From Lichenibacterium minor (GTDB lineage Bacteria; Pseudomonadota; Alphaproteobacteria; Rhizobiales; Beijerinckiaceae): a stretch of DNA of 64,000 bases. Positions 34,068 to 43,655 of this stretch are shown one piece after another. The notes under the pieces are model-generated. The model searched no databases. It was not told where the DNA came from and was given only the letters and a program-made list of their open reading frames with translations. The stretch lies in assembly GCF_004137685.1 (NCBI RefSeq), contig NZ_QYBB01000008.1:1-64000 (forward strand). The letters run 5' to 3'. Made by a program: the position numbers and the translations under genes. Position 1 is the stretch's first letter. Every line of letters begins with the position of its first letter.

Positions 34068-34271
34068 GTGACATTCATCGCGCCCCCCAGCTCTGCCGAC
34101 CGTCACGGTGCCTCCTTCTTCTTCGGCCGCAGGGCGGCGAAGCCGAAGGACCGCATCCGGATCGCCGACGAGGACGGGGCGCGCCGGGCGCTCGGCATCG
34201 ACGGCGTCCTCCCGGCGGCGACGCTCGCCGGCAGCTCCATCGAGCATCTGGCCAGGATCGCGCTCGGCTGA
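34068..34271 (+). CDS. Small hypothetical protein
   Basis: A GTG at 34068 opens a 67-codon frame (VTFIAPPSSADRHGASFFFG, RIRIADEDGARRALGIDGVL, SSIEHLARIALG). An in-frame TTG at 34017 would extend it to 84 codons. There is no clear ribosome-binding site, no family is recognised and the start is doubtful. The composition looks like protein rather than artefact, so it is kept at low confidence. Confidence 0.35.
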   Translation: MTFIAPPSSADRHGASFFFGRRAAKPKDRIRIADEDGARRALGIDGVLPAATLAGSSIEHLARIALG

Positions 34272-34377
34272 ACGGACGACGGCGCGGCCTGTCCATGCCA
34301 CGGCGGCGGGAGTTCACACTTCCGTCGCCCTTTTCGCGTTCATCGCCCGCATCGAGGGGACAGGTCGAGCCGGTTCA

Positions 34378-35817
34378 TTGACGATCAGACCGTATGTTTC
34401 GAGCCTGCTCGTGCCGATCGCGCTCCTGTCGTGGTCCTTCGACGGCGTGCCGCGGGCGTCCGCGGCGCCATCCGCGGCTTCCGCCAAGCCGGCCCCCGCC
34501 AAGCCCGCAGCCGTCGAGGCCGACGACGACAAGGACGAGGGCGGCGAAGCGCCCGACGGCGAGGACCGCGCCCCCGCCGGCACCGGCCACGGCAAGGGCA
34601 AGGCCACCGGCACGGAGGGCGTCCTCGGCGACATCCACGGCGTGAGGCCCTTCTTCGAACGCTACGGCGTCACCTTCGACGCGTCCGAAACCAGCGAGGT
34701 GCTGGGCAACCCGACCGGCGGCCGCCGCCAGGGCGCCATCTACGAGGGGCTGTTCTCCGTCGCGGTCGGCGTCGACCTGGACAGGCTCGCCGGGCTGAAG
34801 GGTGCCAGCGCCAACGTCAGCGTGTTCCAGATCCACGGCGGGCCCGGCCTGTCGGCGCAGGATATCGGCAACTTCGACGTGGTCAGCGACCTCGAGAACA
34901 AGCGGGACAGCGGGCTCTACGAGGCCTGGCTCCAGCAGAGCTTCGGGGGGAGCTTCGACGTCCGGGCCGGCCGCATGAGCGTCGACGAGGAGTTCCTGAT
35001 CGCCGACAGCGCCGACGTCTTCATGAACGGTTCCTTCGGCTGGCCCACGCTGCCCTACAAGGACCTGCCGAACGGCGGCCCCATCCCGTCCGACGCGGCG
35101 GTGCGCGCCCACGCCCGGCTGGCGCCCGGCTGGGACGCGCTGGCGGGGTTGTACCGCGGCAGCCAGGCCGACACGCGCGGGGCGGGCGGCGCGGCCTCGA
35201 CCAGCGCCGTGTCGCAGGACGACGGCCTGCTCGCCATTGCGGAGCTGCAGTTCCAGACCGGGCGGGGCGAAACCGAGCTGCCCGGGACCTACAAGGTCGG
35301 CGGCTGGTACCGCGACGGCGGGGTGACGCGGGGCGGGACGGGCCGGACGGGCGCCGACCTGTTCGAAACCCTGCCCGACATCGTGCGCCACAACTTCAGC
35401 TTCTACGCGGTCGCGGACCACCGCCTGACGCGCGGCGCGGCCGGGGAGGACAGCGGGTTCAGCGCCTTCCTCCGCGTCATGGCGGCCCCCTCCGACCGCA
35501 ACGTCGTGTCCGCCTTCGCGGACGGCGGCCTGGTGTATTCCGGGCCCTTCGGCCGGCCGGACGACGGGGTGGGGATCGGCTTCGCGGTGGCGCAGACTTC
35601 GGCGACGTCGCTCGACGGGCTCGGCCGCACCGAGGTGCGGCTCGGCAGGGCGGAGAAGAGCTTCGAGGTCACCTACCAGGCCCAGCTGGCGAAGGGCGTG
35701 CAGGTCCAGCCCGACGTCCAATACGTGATCGACCCGGCCGGCGGCCATGTCGGCCCCGCCGGTCGCGTCACCGGCGACGCGCTGGTGCTGGGGCTGCGGA
35801 CGACCATCACGTTCTGA
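34378..35817 (+). CDS. OprB-family carbohydrate-selective porin
   Basis: A 479-residue outer-membrane beta-barrel. The N-terminal signal-like segment (SSLLVPIALLSWSF...RASAA) is followed by an acidic, low-complexity linker rich in Lys/Asp/Glu/Pro to about residue 80. The barrel then has alternating strands: YGVTFDASETSEVLGNPTGG, DFR/VRAGRMSVDEEFL, LPYKDLPNGGPIPSDAAVRA and GGWYRDGG, and it ends in the outer-membrane C-terminal signature LVLGLRTTITF. The motifs match OprB porins. The TTG at 34378 is the best-placed start; no strong ribosome-binding site is seen, so a few residues are uncertain. Confidence 0.82.
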   Translation: MTIRPYVSSLLVPIALLSWSFDGVPRASAAPSAASAKPAPAKPAAVEADDDKDEGGEAPDGEDRAPAGTGHGKGKATGTEGVLGDIHGVRPFFERYGVTFDASETSEVLGNPTGGRRQGAIYEGLFSVAVGVDLDRLAGLKGASANVSVFQIHGGPGLSAQDIGNFDVVSDLENKRDSGLYEAWLQQSFGGSFDVRAGRMSVDEEFLIADSADVFMNGSFGWPTLPYKDLPNGGPIPSDAAVRAHARLAPGWDALAGLYRGSQADTRGAGGAASTSAVSQDDGLLAIAELQFQTGRGETELPGTYKVGGWYRDGGVTRGGTGRTGADLFETLPDIVRHNFSFYAVADHRLTRGAAGEDSGFSAFLRVMAAPSDRNVVSAFADGGLVYSGPFGRPDDGVGIGFAVAQTSATSLDGLGRTEVRLGRAEKSFEVTYQAQLAKGVQVQPDVQYVIDPAGGHVGPAGRVTGDALVLGLRTTITF

Positions 35818-35937
35818 AGCGGTCGCGCGGGCGACACGCCGACGGCGCCGGCTTTCCGGTCCGCCCTGTCGGGGCCGGTTTGCGCCGCGTGCCGTGCTCG
35901 GCTACCCGTGGCGGCCTCGACGGCGCGGGGAGGGTCC

Positions 35938-37713
35938 ATGTGCGGCATATCGGGCATGTTGATGCGGGACGGCGCCGCGGTGCCGGCGGCGCGCCTGGCC
36001 GCGATGGGCCGGGCGCTGGCGCACCGCGGCCCGGACGGACACGCCGAGTATCGGAACGGCGACGTCGGCTTCCGCCACGAGCGCCTGGCCATCATCGACC
36101 TCGCCACGGGCGACCAGCCGCTGTTCGACCGGGCCGGCCGGGCGCTGGTGGTCAACGGCGAGATCTATAACTACGTCGAGCTGCGCGCCGCCCTGGCCGG
36201 CACCGAATGGCGCACCGCGGGCGACTGCGAGCCCCTGCTCGCCCTCTACGACCGCCACGGCCTCGATTTCCTGAAGGACGTGCGCGGCATGTTCGCCCTG
36301 GCGCTGCACGACCCGGCGCGGGGCCGCACCGTGCTGGCGCGCGACCCGTTCGGCATCAAGCAGCTGTATTACGCCGAGGAGCCGGACGGGCTCGCCTTCG
36401 CGTCCGAGCCGCAGGCCATCGTGGCGGCGCGGCGCGAAGCTTCCGGCCGCAACGCGGTCGCGATCCGGCCCGAAGCGGCGCACGAGCTGCTGCAGCTGCA
36501 GTTCACCACCGGGCGCGACACGATCTTCGCCGGCATCTCGCGCGTGATGCCGGGCGAGATCCTGGTGGTCGAGGGGGGCCGCATCGTCGAACGCCGGCAC
36601 GGGCCCGCGGCGCTGCCCGAAACCGTGCGGCGCACGCGCGAGCCCGCGGCGCTGGCGGAGGTCGACCGCATCGTCATGGACGCGGTGGCGGTGCACGAGC
36701 GCGCGGACGTGCCCTACGGGCTGTTCCTGTCGAGCGGCATCGATTCGTCGGCCGTGCTGACCGCCATGGCGCGGCGCGGCGCCGAGCCGGTGCGGTCCTA
36801 CACGGCGGCCTTCCCCGAGACGGGCGTGCACGACGAGCGCGAAACCGCCGCCGCCCTGGCGCGGGCCGCCGGCGCCCGCCACACCGAGCTGCCCATCACG
36901 GCCGACACCTTCTTCGCCCGCCTGCCCGAGATCGCCGCCTGCCTGGACGACCCCGTGGCCGATTACGCGGTGGTGCCGAACTTCCTGCTCGCCGAGCGCG
37001 CCGCCCGCGACGTGAAGGTGGTCCTGTGCGGGGTCGGGGGCGACGAGATCTTCGCCGGCTACAGCCGCTACCGGCGGCAAGCCCTGCCGCGATGGCTCGG
37101 GGGGCGGCCGCGCCGCCGCAAGGGACCCTGCGACGGGCTCGACCTGTTCGTGCCCGCGCTGAGCGGATGGCGCGACGGCATCGCGGCCGCCGAGGCCGAG
37201 GCGGCGACCCGCGGCTTCAACCGGCTGCAGCGCGCCCAGGCGCTCGACTTCGCCGACTGGCTCCCCCATTCCGTGCTGGTGGCGCTGGATCGCTGCCTGA
37301 TGCACTGGGGCCTCGAGGGCCGCACGCCGCTGCTCGACCGGAGCGTCGCGGATTTCGGCTTCGCCCTGCCGAACGGGCTGAAGCTGCGCGGCCGCCAGGG
37401 CAAGTACCTGCTGCGCCGCTGGCTCGCCGACGCCAACCCGGCCGCGAAGCCCTTCGCCCGCAAGCTCGGCTTCACGGTGCCGGTCGGCGAATGGATCGCG
37501 CGGGACGGCGCGCGCCTGGGCGAACTCGTGGCCCGCGAGCCGGGCGTCGCGGAGCTGTGCCGGCCCGACGTGGTACGCCGCGTGTTCGCCAGCGCCGACA
37601 AGGCGCACCGGCTGCTGGCGTGGCGGCTGCTGTTCTTCGCGCTCTGGCACCGCCGCCACATCCGCGGCCTCGCGCCCGAGGGCGGCACGCTCGCCTGCCT
37701 CGAATCCGCCTGA
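35938..37713 (+). CDS. asnB: Asparagine synthetase, glutamine-hydrolysing
   Basis: A 591-residue class II amidotransferase. Cys2 (MCGISG) is the glutaminase nucleophile. The N-terminal Ntn domain has LAHRGPDGH, HERLAIIDLATGDQP, VNGEIYN and RDPFGIKQLYY. The synthetase domain has the pyrophosphate loop LSSGIDSSA (about 264-272) and VLCGVGGDEIFAGYSRYR, with EGRTPLLDRSVADF and KLGFTVPVGEW further on. GGGGAGGG precedes the ATG. It could make asparagine or act on an envelope/secondary-metabolite substrate, as many bacterial paralogs do. No specialised partner genes are adjacent. Confidence 0.93.
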   Translation: MCGISGMLMRDGAAVPAARLAAMGRALAHRGPDGHAEYRNGDVGFRHERLAIIDLATGDQPLFDRAGRALVVNGEIYNYVELRAALAGTEWRTAGDCEPLLALYDRHGLDFLKDVRGMFALALHDPARGRTVLARDPFGIKQLYYAEEPDGLAFASEPQAIVAARREASGRNAVAIRPEAAHELLQLQFTTGRDTIFAGISRVMPGEILVVEGGRIVERRHGPAALPETVRRTREPAALAEVDRIVMDAVAVHERADVPYGLFLSSGIDSSAVLTAMARRGAEPVRSYTAAFPETGVHDERETAAALARAAGARHTELPITADTFFARLPEIAACLDDPVADYAVVPNFLLAERAARDVKVVLCGVGGDEIFAGYSRYRRQALPRWLGGRPRRRKGPCDGLDLFVPALSGWRDGIAAAEAEAATRGFNRLQRAQALDFADWLPHSVLVALDRCLMHWGLEGRTPLLDRSVADFGFALPNGLKLRGRQGKYLLRRWLADANPAAKPFARKLGFTVPVGEWIARDGARLGELVAREPGVAELCRPDVVRRVFASADKAHRLLAWRLLFFALWHRRHIRGLAPEGGTLACLESA

Positions 37714-37834
37714 CCTATCGAAGATGTCGATGGTTCAGCCGCATGTTTTGCGGGTTTTCCGGCGGTGCCGGCGGTTCTAGACAGGGGCATGCGCGGCGAA
37801 GCGTCCGCCCCGCCAGGTTCAGAGACTCCTTCCC

Positions 37835-38437
37835 ATGAAGACCACCCTCGCCCTCGCCGCCCTCCTGGCCACCGCCGCCGCCCCGGCCTTCGCCCAGGCC
37901 GTCACGGATCCCGCCAAGGCCGAGGCCGGCAGCTACGCGATCGAGCCCGAGCACACCCGCGTGCGGTTCGACGTGACGCATTTCGGCTTCACCAAGTACG
38001 ACGGCGAGTTCCGCAAGGTGTCGGGCACGCTGGTGCTCGATCCGGCCCACCCCGACGCTTCCAAGGTCGACATCACCATCGCGACCGACAGCGTCGCCGT
38101 GCCCAACGCCAAGCTGAAGGAGGAGCTCGAAGGCGCCCAGTGGCTCGACGCCGCCAAGTTCCCGCAGATCACCTTCAAGTCCACCAAGGTCGCCAAGACC
38201 GGCGCCGACACCGCCGACGTGACGGGCGACTTCACCCTGCACGGCGTGACCAAGCCCCTCGTCCTGCACGTGAAGTTCAACGCCGCCGGCACCAACCCGG
38301 TGAACAAGCACTACACCAGCGGCTTCGAGGCGCGCGGGCAGATCATGCGCACCGAGTTCGGCGTGAAGACCTATGCGCCGATGATCAGCGACGCCGTCGC
38401 GATCGACATCGACGCCGCCTTCGAGAAGGCCAAGTAA
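37835..38437 (+). CDS. YceI-family periplasmic protein
   Basis: A 200-residue exported lipocalin-like protein. A signal peptide (KTTLALAALLATAAAPAFA) is followed by the YceI pattern: YAIEPEHTRVRFDVTHFGFT, DGEFRKVSGTLVLDP, HPDASKVDITI, PQITFKSTKV, VTGDFTLHGVTKPLVLHV and RTEFGVKTYAPMISDAV. The family binds polyisoprenoid or amphiphilic lipids in the periplasm. A second YceI protein is encoded at 39227 beyond a cytochrome b561 gene. A strong hairpin follows the stop. Confidence 0.93.
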   Translation: MKTTLALAALLATAAAPAFAQAVTDPAKAEAGSYAIEPEHTRVRFDVTHFGFTKYDGEFRKVSGTLVLDPAHPDASKVDITIATDSVAVPNAKLKEELEGAQWLDAAKFPQITFKSTKVAKTGADTADVTGDFTLHGVTKPLVLHVKFNAAGTNPVNKHYTSGFEARGQIMRTEFGVKTYAPMISDAVAIDIDAAFEKAK

Positions 38438-38450
38438 CACCCGCGACCCC

Positions 38451-38478
38451 CGTCCCCGGCCGCACGCGGCCGGGGACG
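38451..38478 (+). terminator. GC-rich hairpin after the first YceI gene
   Basis: A perfect 12-bp stem CGTCCCCGGCCG/CGGCCGGGGACG with a 4-base loop, 13 bases after the stop codon. There is no U-tract. It resembles the other GC hairpins of the window in core sequence. Confidence 0.6.
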
Positions 38479-38606
38479 GACGGCGCCGGCGCGGCCCGCT
38501 TTCGGGGTGCCGAAGCCGCCCCTCGTTTCCGGCCCCTCGTTTCGAAGGGCATCGTCGCGCGACCGGGCCATCCGGCCGCGATCGGCTCGCCACCGGGAGG
38601 CCCGCC

Positions 38607-39230
38607 TTGACCGCATCCGCCGTCCGCCCCACCGGCGCCTCGCCCCGCTTCACCTGGGTGGCGATCGCCCTGCACTGGACGATCGGCCTGGGCATCATCG
38701 CCATGCTCGTCATGGGCCTCGCCATGACGCATGCGCCGATCCCGCCCGCGCAGAAGTTCGCCCTCTTCCAGCTCCACAAGTCGGTCGGCATCACCATCCT
38801 GCTCGCCGCCGCGCTGCGGCTGCTGTGGCGGTTCACGCACCGGCCCCCGCCCCTGCCCGGCGACATGCCGGGCTGGGAGAAGGGCGCCGCCGGGGGTACC
38901 CACGTCCTGCTCTACGGCCTGATGATCGGCATGCCGCTGGTCGGCTGGGCGCTGGTGTCCGCTTCGCCGCTGAACATCCCCACCGTGCTCTACGGCCGGA
39001 TCCCCTGGCCCCACATCCCCGTCACGGCCTGGTTCGGCTGGACCAAGGCCCAGGCCTCGCCGGTCCTCGCCGACCTCCACGCCTGGGGGGGCTACGCGCT
39101 GATCGCGCTCGTCCTGCTCCACGCCGGCGCGGCCCTGCGCCACCACCTCGTGCTGCGCGACGGCGTGCTGCGCCGCATGATCCCCGGCCTGCCGTGGCTC
39201 GGCCGGCCCCGACCGGAGAGTTCCCCATGA
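38607..39230 (+). CDS. Cytochrome b561-type membrane protein
   Basis: A 207-residue di-heme b-type cytochrome with four membrane segments, at about residues 15-45, 50-72, 92-120 and 155-180. Heme-ligand histidines fit the pattern: H in IALHWTIGLG, H in LFQLHKSVG, H in GTHVLLYGL and H in ADLHAWGGYALIALVLLHAG. The TTG start has GGGAGG 7 bases upstream. It overlaps the second YceI gene (ATGA). Pairing of b561 cytochromes with YceI proteins is common and suggests electron transfer involving a quinone or isoprenoid ligand; the detailed role is unknown. Confidence 0.92.
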   Translation: MTASAVRPTGASPRFTWVAIALHWTIGLGIIAMLVMGLAMTHAPIPPAQKFALFQLHKSVGITILLAAALRLLWRFTHRPPPLPGDMPGWEKGAAGGTHVLLYGLMIGMPLVGWALVSASPLNIPTVLYGRIPWPHIPVTAWFGWTKAQASPVLADLHAWGGYALIALVLLHAGAALRHHLVLRDGVLRRMIPGLPWLGRPRPESSP

Positions 39231-39787
39231 TGCGTTGCACATCGATGGCCGCCGCGGCCCTGCTGATCGGCGCCGGCGCGGCCCAGGCGGCGACCTGGAC
39301 GGTGGACCCGGCGAAGAGCCGCCTCGGCTTCACCGGCTCCCAGACCGGCACGCCCTTCTCGGGCCGCTTCAAGACCTGGACGGCGGCGATCGACTTCGAC
39401 CCCGCCCACCCCGAGGCCGGCCGCGTTTCCGTCAAGGTCGACACCGCGAGCGCCAGCACCGACGACCCCCAGAAGGACGAGGCCCTGCCGACGCCCGACT
39501 GGTTCGACGCTTCCTCGTTCACCACCGCCACCTTCGACGCCGCGGGCTTCGCGCCGAAGGGCGGCGACGCCTACGAGACGACCGGAAAGCTGACGCTGCG
39601 CGGCACCGCGAAGGACGTCGTGCTGCCCTTCACCCTGACGCTCACGGGCGACCAGGCCCACGCGGTCGGCCACGCCAAGCTGGTGCGAACGGATTTCGGC
39701 GTCGGCCAGGGGGCGTGGACGTCGGGCGACTACGTCGCGCTCGACGTCGCGGTCGACCTCGACCTCGTGGCGACGCGCCAGCCCTGA
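39227..39787 (+). CDS. YceI-family periplasmic protein, second copy
   Basis: A 186-residue exported protein. The signal peptide (SMAAAALLIGAGAAQAA) is followed by a YceI domain: WTVDPAKSRLGFTGSQTGTP, FSGRFKTWTAAIDFDPAHPE, ASSFTTATFDAAGFAP, GKLTLRGTAKDVVLPFTLTL and RTDFGVGQGAWTSGDYVALD. It is diverged from the first copy. Its ATG overlaps the cytochrome stop, so cytochrome and lipocalin are translated together. A ligand such as a quinone-like isoprenoid is inferred from family knowledge. Confidence 0.92.
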   Translation: MMRCTSMAAAALLIGAGAAQAATWTVDPAKSRLGFTGSQTGTPFSGRFKTWTAAIDFDPAHPEAGRVSVKVDTASASTDDPQKDEALPTPDWFDASSFTTATFDAAGFAPKGGDAYETTGKLTLRGTAKDVVLPFTLTLTGDQAHAVGHAKLVRTDFGVGQGAWTSGDYVALDVAVDLDLVATRQP

Positions 39788-39874
39788 CGGCGTTGCGCGA
39801 GGCCGGGTCGCGGGGCTTCGAGCCGCGGCCCGCCGCCCGGGACGGTGGCGAGCGGAGGCGGCCGGGACGGCCGC

Positions 39875-40237
39875 TCACGGCTTCTTGTGCAGGCTCAGCG
39901 CGATGTCGTTGAGTTCCAGCGTCGCCGAGTTCACCTCGTTGGCGGTGTCGGACAGGCCCTTGCCCATCGCGGCCATCTGCTTCGCCACGTCGGCGTGGAA
40001 GCCCGCCGTTTCGGCCTTCACGCCGGCGATGTCCGATTTCAAGGACGCCACGTCGATCGTCTGCAGGTGCAGGTAGATCAGCGCCGCCACGACCGCGATG
40101 GCGGCGAGCGCCGCGGTGCACAACGCCAGAAGCGTCACCACGACGAAGCGGAAAGCCCGCCCCGCGGGGGGCGGAACGACGGCCGCGGCCCGCTCGGCCG
40201 GCCCGTCGCGCCTCGCGTCCCGGTTCACAGCAGCCAT
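39875..40237 (-). CDS. Single-pass membrane protein with periplasmic coiled coil
   Basis: A 120-residue protein. A basic, Pro-rich cytoplasmic start is followed by one membrane segment at about residues 30-55 (VVVTLLALCTAALAAIAVVA) and a helical, heptad-like tail (LKSDIAGVKAETAGFHADVA, MGKGLSDTANEVNSATLELN). GGAGGG precedes ATG 40237. No named family is recognised. The design recalls small proteins with methyl-accepting- or DUF948-like tails. It is divergent from rhlE across a gap of 293 bp. Confidence 0.65.
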   Translation of the reverse strand: MAAVNRDARRDGPAERAAAVVPPPAGRAFRFVVVTLLALCTAALAAIAVVAALIYLHLQTIDVASLKSDIAGVKAETAGFHADVAKQMAAMGKGLSDTANEVNSATLELNDIALSLHKKP

Positions 40238-40530
40238 GTCGATCCCTCCAGCGCGCCTTCGTGGACGCGCGAACACCGCCTTTCGATGCACGGCGAGCGT
40301 CCTTGCCGGCCGAAGGCGCCCGGCGCGCTGTTGATTTCGCAGCGCAACACGGTCATATGGGTGTCAGCCGGACACATGGTGCGCGCCCGTCGCGCCCATG
40401 CTCCTCCCACCCCGGAGTGGGAGTTTCCCGTTACCGGCCTTTTCGCGCCCTGCTCCGGACGATGGCGGCTTCACCCTTTGAAGCGCGCCTGGAGGCTCGC
40501 GGCGCAGTTCGAACGAAAAGTCAGGACACT
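40238..40530. promoter_or_regulatory. rhlE upstream region
   Basis: This 293-bp gap separates the small membrane protein from rhlE. A 7-bp hairpin CTCCCAC/GTGGGAG with a 6-base loop lies at 40404-40423, followed by TTT. It could shape a long rhlE leader, as in other cold-response helicase genes, but this is inference. An in-frame ATG at 40462 is a possible alternative helicase start. Confidence 0.3.
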
Positions 40531-41943
<1,413 letters not shown>

Positions 41944-41997
41944 CACCACCCCATCTGGGCCCTTGCGCGACGGGTGACCCCGGTCATACCATCGCGC

Positions 41998-42504
41998 ATG
42001 GCCGAGACTCTGATCACGATCCGGGGGGCACGGACCGGCGACGCGAACGCCATCGCGGCCGTCCACGACGCGGCTTGGCTCGACGCCTACCGCGGCATCA
42101 TCCCGGGCCGTGAACTCGACAAGATGGTGGCGCGGCGCGGCCCGGCGTGGTGGCTCAAGGCCATCCGCAACGGCAGCCGCCTGTCCGTCCTCGACTTCGA
42201 CGACCGCATCAGCGGCTACACCAGCTACGGCCGCAACCGCGTGCCCGCCCTGCCCTACCGGGGCGAGATCTTCGAGCTCTACCTCGCCCCCGAATACCAG
42301 GGCATGGGCTTCGGCCGGCGGCTGTTCCAGGCGGCCCGCAAGGACCTCGGCGAGCACGGCTACGAGACGTGCCTGGTTTGGGCGCTGGCCGACAACGAGC
42401 GCGCCACCTCCTTCTACCTCCGGCTGGGCGGCCGCATCGTCCGCCGCGCCGAGGAGCGCTTCGGCCAGGAGATGCGCGGGCGCATCGCCTTCGGCTTCGA
42501 CTGA
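41998..42504 (+). CDS. GNAT-family N-acetyltransferase
   Basis: A 168-residue protein with the GNAT fold. ITIRGARTGDANAIAAVHDAAWLDAYRGIIP is at the N-terminus. The acetyl-CoA loop lies in LYLAPEYQGMGFGRRLFQAA (Q-G-x-G-x-G/R). ALADNERATSFYLRLGGRIV is the end motif. The substrate is unknown. The last 11 codons (EMRGRIAFGFD) are tandemly repeated, in frame, beyond the stop codon. ATG 41998 is used; an upstream GTG at 41974 is possible. Confidence 0.9.
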   Translation: MAETLITIRGARTGDANAIAAVHDAAWLDAYRGIIPGRELDKMVARRGPAWWLKAIRNGSRLSVLDFDDRISGYTSYGRNRVPALPYRGEIFELYLAPEYQGMGFGRRLFQAARKDLGEHGYETCLVWALADNERATSFYLRLGGRIVRRAEERFGQEMRGRIAFGFD

Positions 42505-42564
42505 GCGATGCGCGGGCGCATCGGCTTCGACGGAGCGATGCGCGGGCGCATCGCCTTCGATTGA
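42468..42564 (+). repeat. Three in-frame tandem copies of the GNAT 3' end, each with a hairpin
   Basis: Units of 36, 30 and 30 bp each contain the perfect palindrome GATGCGC-GG-GCGCATC (42471-42486, 42507-42522, 42537-42552). All copies stay in the acetyltransferase reading frame. After the TGA at 42502-42504, another 19 codons (AMRGRIGFDGAMRGRIAFD) run to a second TGA. The three hairpins in a row could also slow or end transcription before ppa. Confidence 0.85.
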
Positions 42565-42658
42565 GACTTTGCCGCGCCGCTCCCGTCGTCTATGAGCGGT
42601 CGCGCTTCCTGTGCCCCCGGCGCGGGACCCTGGACCGAAGAAACACCGGAGACGCCCC

Positions 42659-43189
42659 GTGAACCTCGACGCCATCGCGATCGGCAAGAACCCTCCCGAC
42701 GAGATCAACGTCATCATCGAAGTGCCGATCGGCGGCGAGCCGATCAAGTACGAGCTCGACAAGGAGGCCGGCATCCTGATGGTGGACCGGTTCCTCCACA
42801 CGTCCATGCGCTATCCGGGCAACTACGGCTTCATCCCGCACACGCTGTCGGACGACGGCGACCCCTGCGACGTCATCGTAGCCAACACGCGCGAGATCGT
42901 GCCGGGCGCCATGATGGCCTGCCGTCCCGTCGGCGCCCTGCTGATGGAAGACGAGGGCGGCGGCGACGAGAAGATCATCGCCGTGCCGGTGACCAAGCTC
43001 ACCAAGCGCTATGAGAAGATCAAAGAATACAGTGACCTGCCGCAGATCACGCTGGAGCAGATCGAGCATTTCTTCGCCCACTACAAGGACCTCGAGCCCG
43101 GCAAGTGGGTGAAGATCATCAAGTGGGTCGGCGCCGACGAGGCCAAGGACCTCATCCGTCAGGCCATGGAGCGCGCCAAGAAGGCGTGA
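42659..43189 (+). CDS. ppa: Inorganic pyrophosphatase (family I)
   Basis: A 176-residue cytoplasmic enzyme hydrolysing pyrophosphate to drive biosynthesis. Family I signatures are [42 protein letters not shown] (with the D-x-D-P-x-D metal site), and EKIIAVPV and [17 protein letters not shown] further on. The GTG start has GGAGA 7-8 bases upstream; the frame is open further back to 42611, but that region is not family sequence. Length matches bacterial enzymes. Confidence 0.96.
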   Translation: MNLDAIAIGKNPPDEINVIIEVPIGGEPIKYELDKEAGILMVDRFLHTSMRYPGNYGFIPHTLSDDGDPCDVIVANTREIVPGAMMACRPVGALLMEDEGGGDEKIIAVPVTKLTKRYEKIKEYSDLPQITLEQIEHFFAHYKDLEPGKWVKIIKWVGADEAKDLIRQAMERAKKA

Positions 43190-43212
43190 ACCGCCGCCGA
43201 CGTCCGCCCGGC

Positions 43213-43416
43213 TCAGGTCGCGGGCGTCGGGCCCTCGTCGGGGTCGGGGTCGACGGCGTCCTCGGGCTTCACGGTGGCGCAGAAGCCCGCGTGCCATTCG
43301 CGCCGCTTGGCGCTGCCCGCCGCGTAAGGGTTGTCGTGGAGCGCCCGGGCGTCGAGGCGGGCATCGAGGCCTTCCTTGAAATAGTCGCCGAGCGGCTTCG
43401 GATCGGTCGGGTGCAT
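43213..43416 (-). CDS. Small Rmf/CrpP-like protein
   Basis: A 67-residue protein ([38 protein letters not shown]). The NPY-x-x-GS-x-x-x-x-x-W-x-x-GF core resembles the Rmf/CrpP family (ribosome modulation factor-like) of small basic alphaproteobacterial proteins. The C-terminal tail is acidic. It converges with ppa. Ribosome hibernation or other RNA-binding is inferred from similarity only. Confidence 0.6.
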   Translation of the reverse strand: MHPTDPKPLGDYFKEGLDARLDARALHDNPYAAGSAKRREWHAGFCATVKPEDAVDPDPDEGPTPAT

Positions 43417-43655
43417 GGCGGCGCGCTTCCGGTCGTTCGCAGGTGTCCGCCGGCGGTCGGGCCCGATCCGGCGCGCGCTCTATACCACCATCCCGGGTTG
43501 GAATCGCGCGGGCCGACGGTGAATCTTTGCGGCCCCGCCCGAACGGGCGAGGCGGAAGGCGGCGCGACGGGACCACGCTGGCCGGGCCGCCGCGCTTCCG
43601 CCCCAGGCGGCCCTTCGTCTTGACCTCGTCGCCTTTCCCCACCATTGAGTGCGGC

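Noticed and set aside
42468..42564. Three evenly spaced palindromic repeats as a CRISPR-like array
   Set aside because: The units are contiguous, in the coding frame, without spacers, and there are no cas genes in the window.
43105..43655. Gene between ppa and ispG on the plus strand
   Set aside because: The frame overlaps the end of ppa and the convergent Rmf/CrpP-like gene, and its product has no protein-like pattern.
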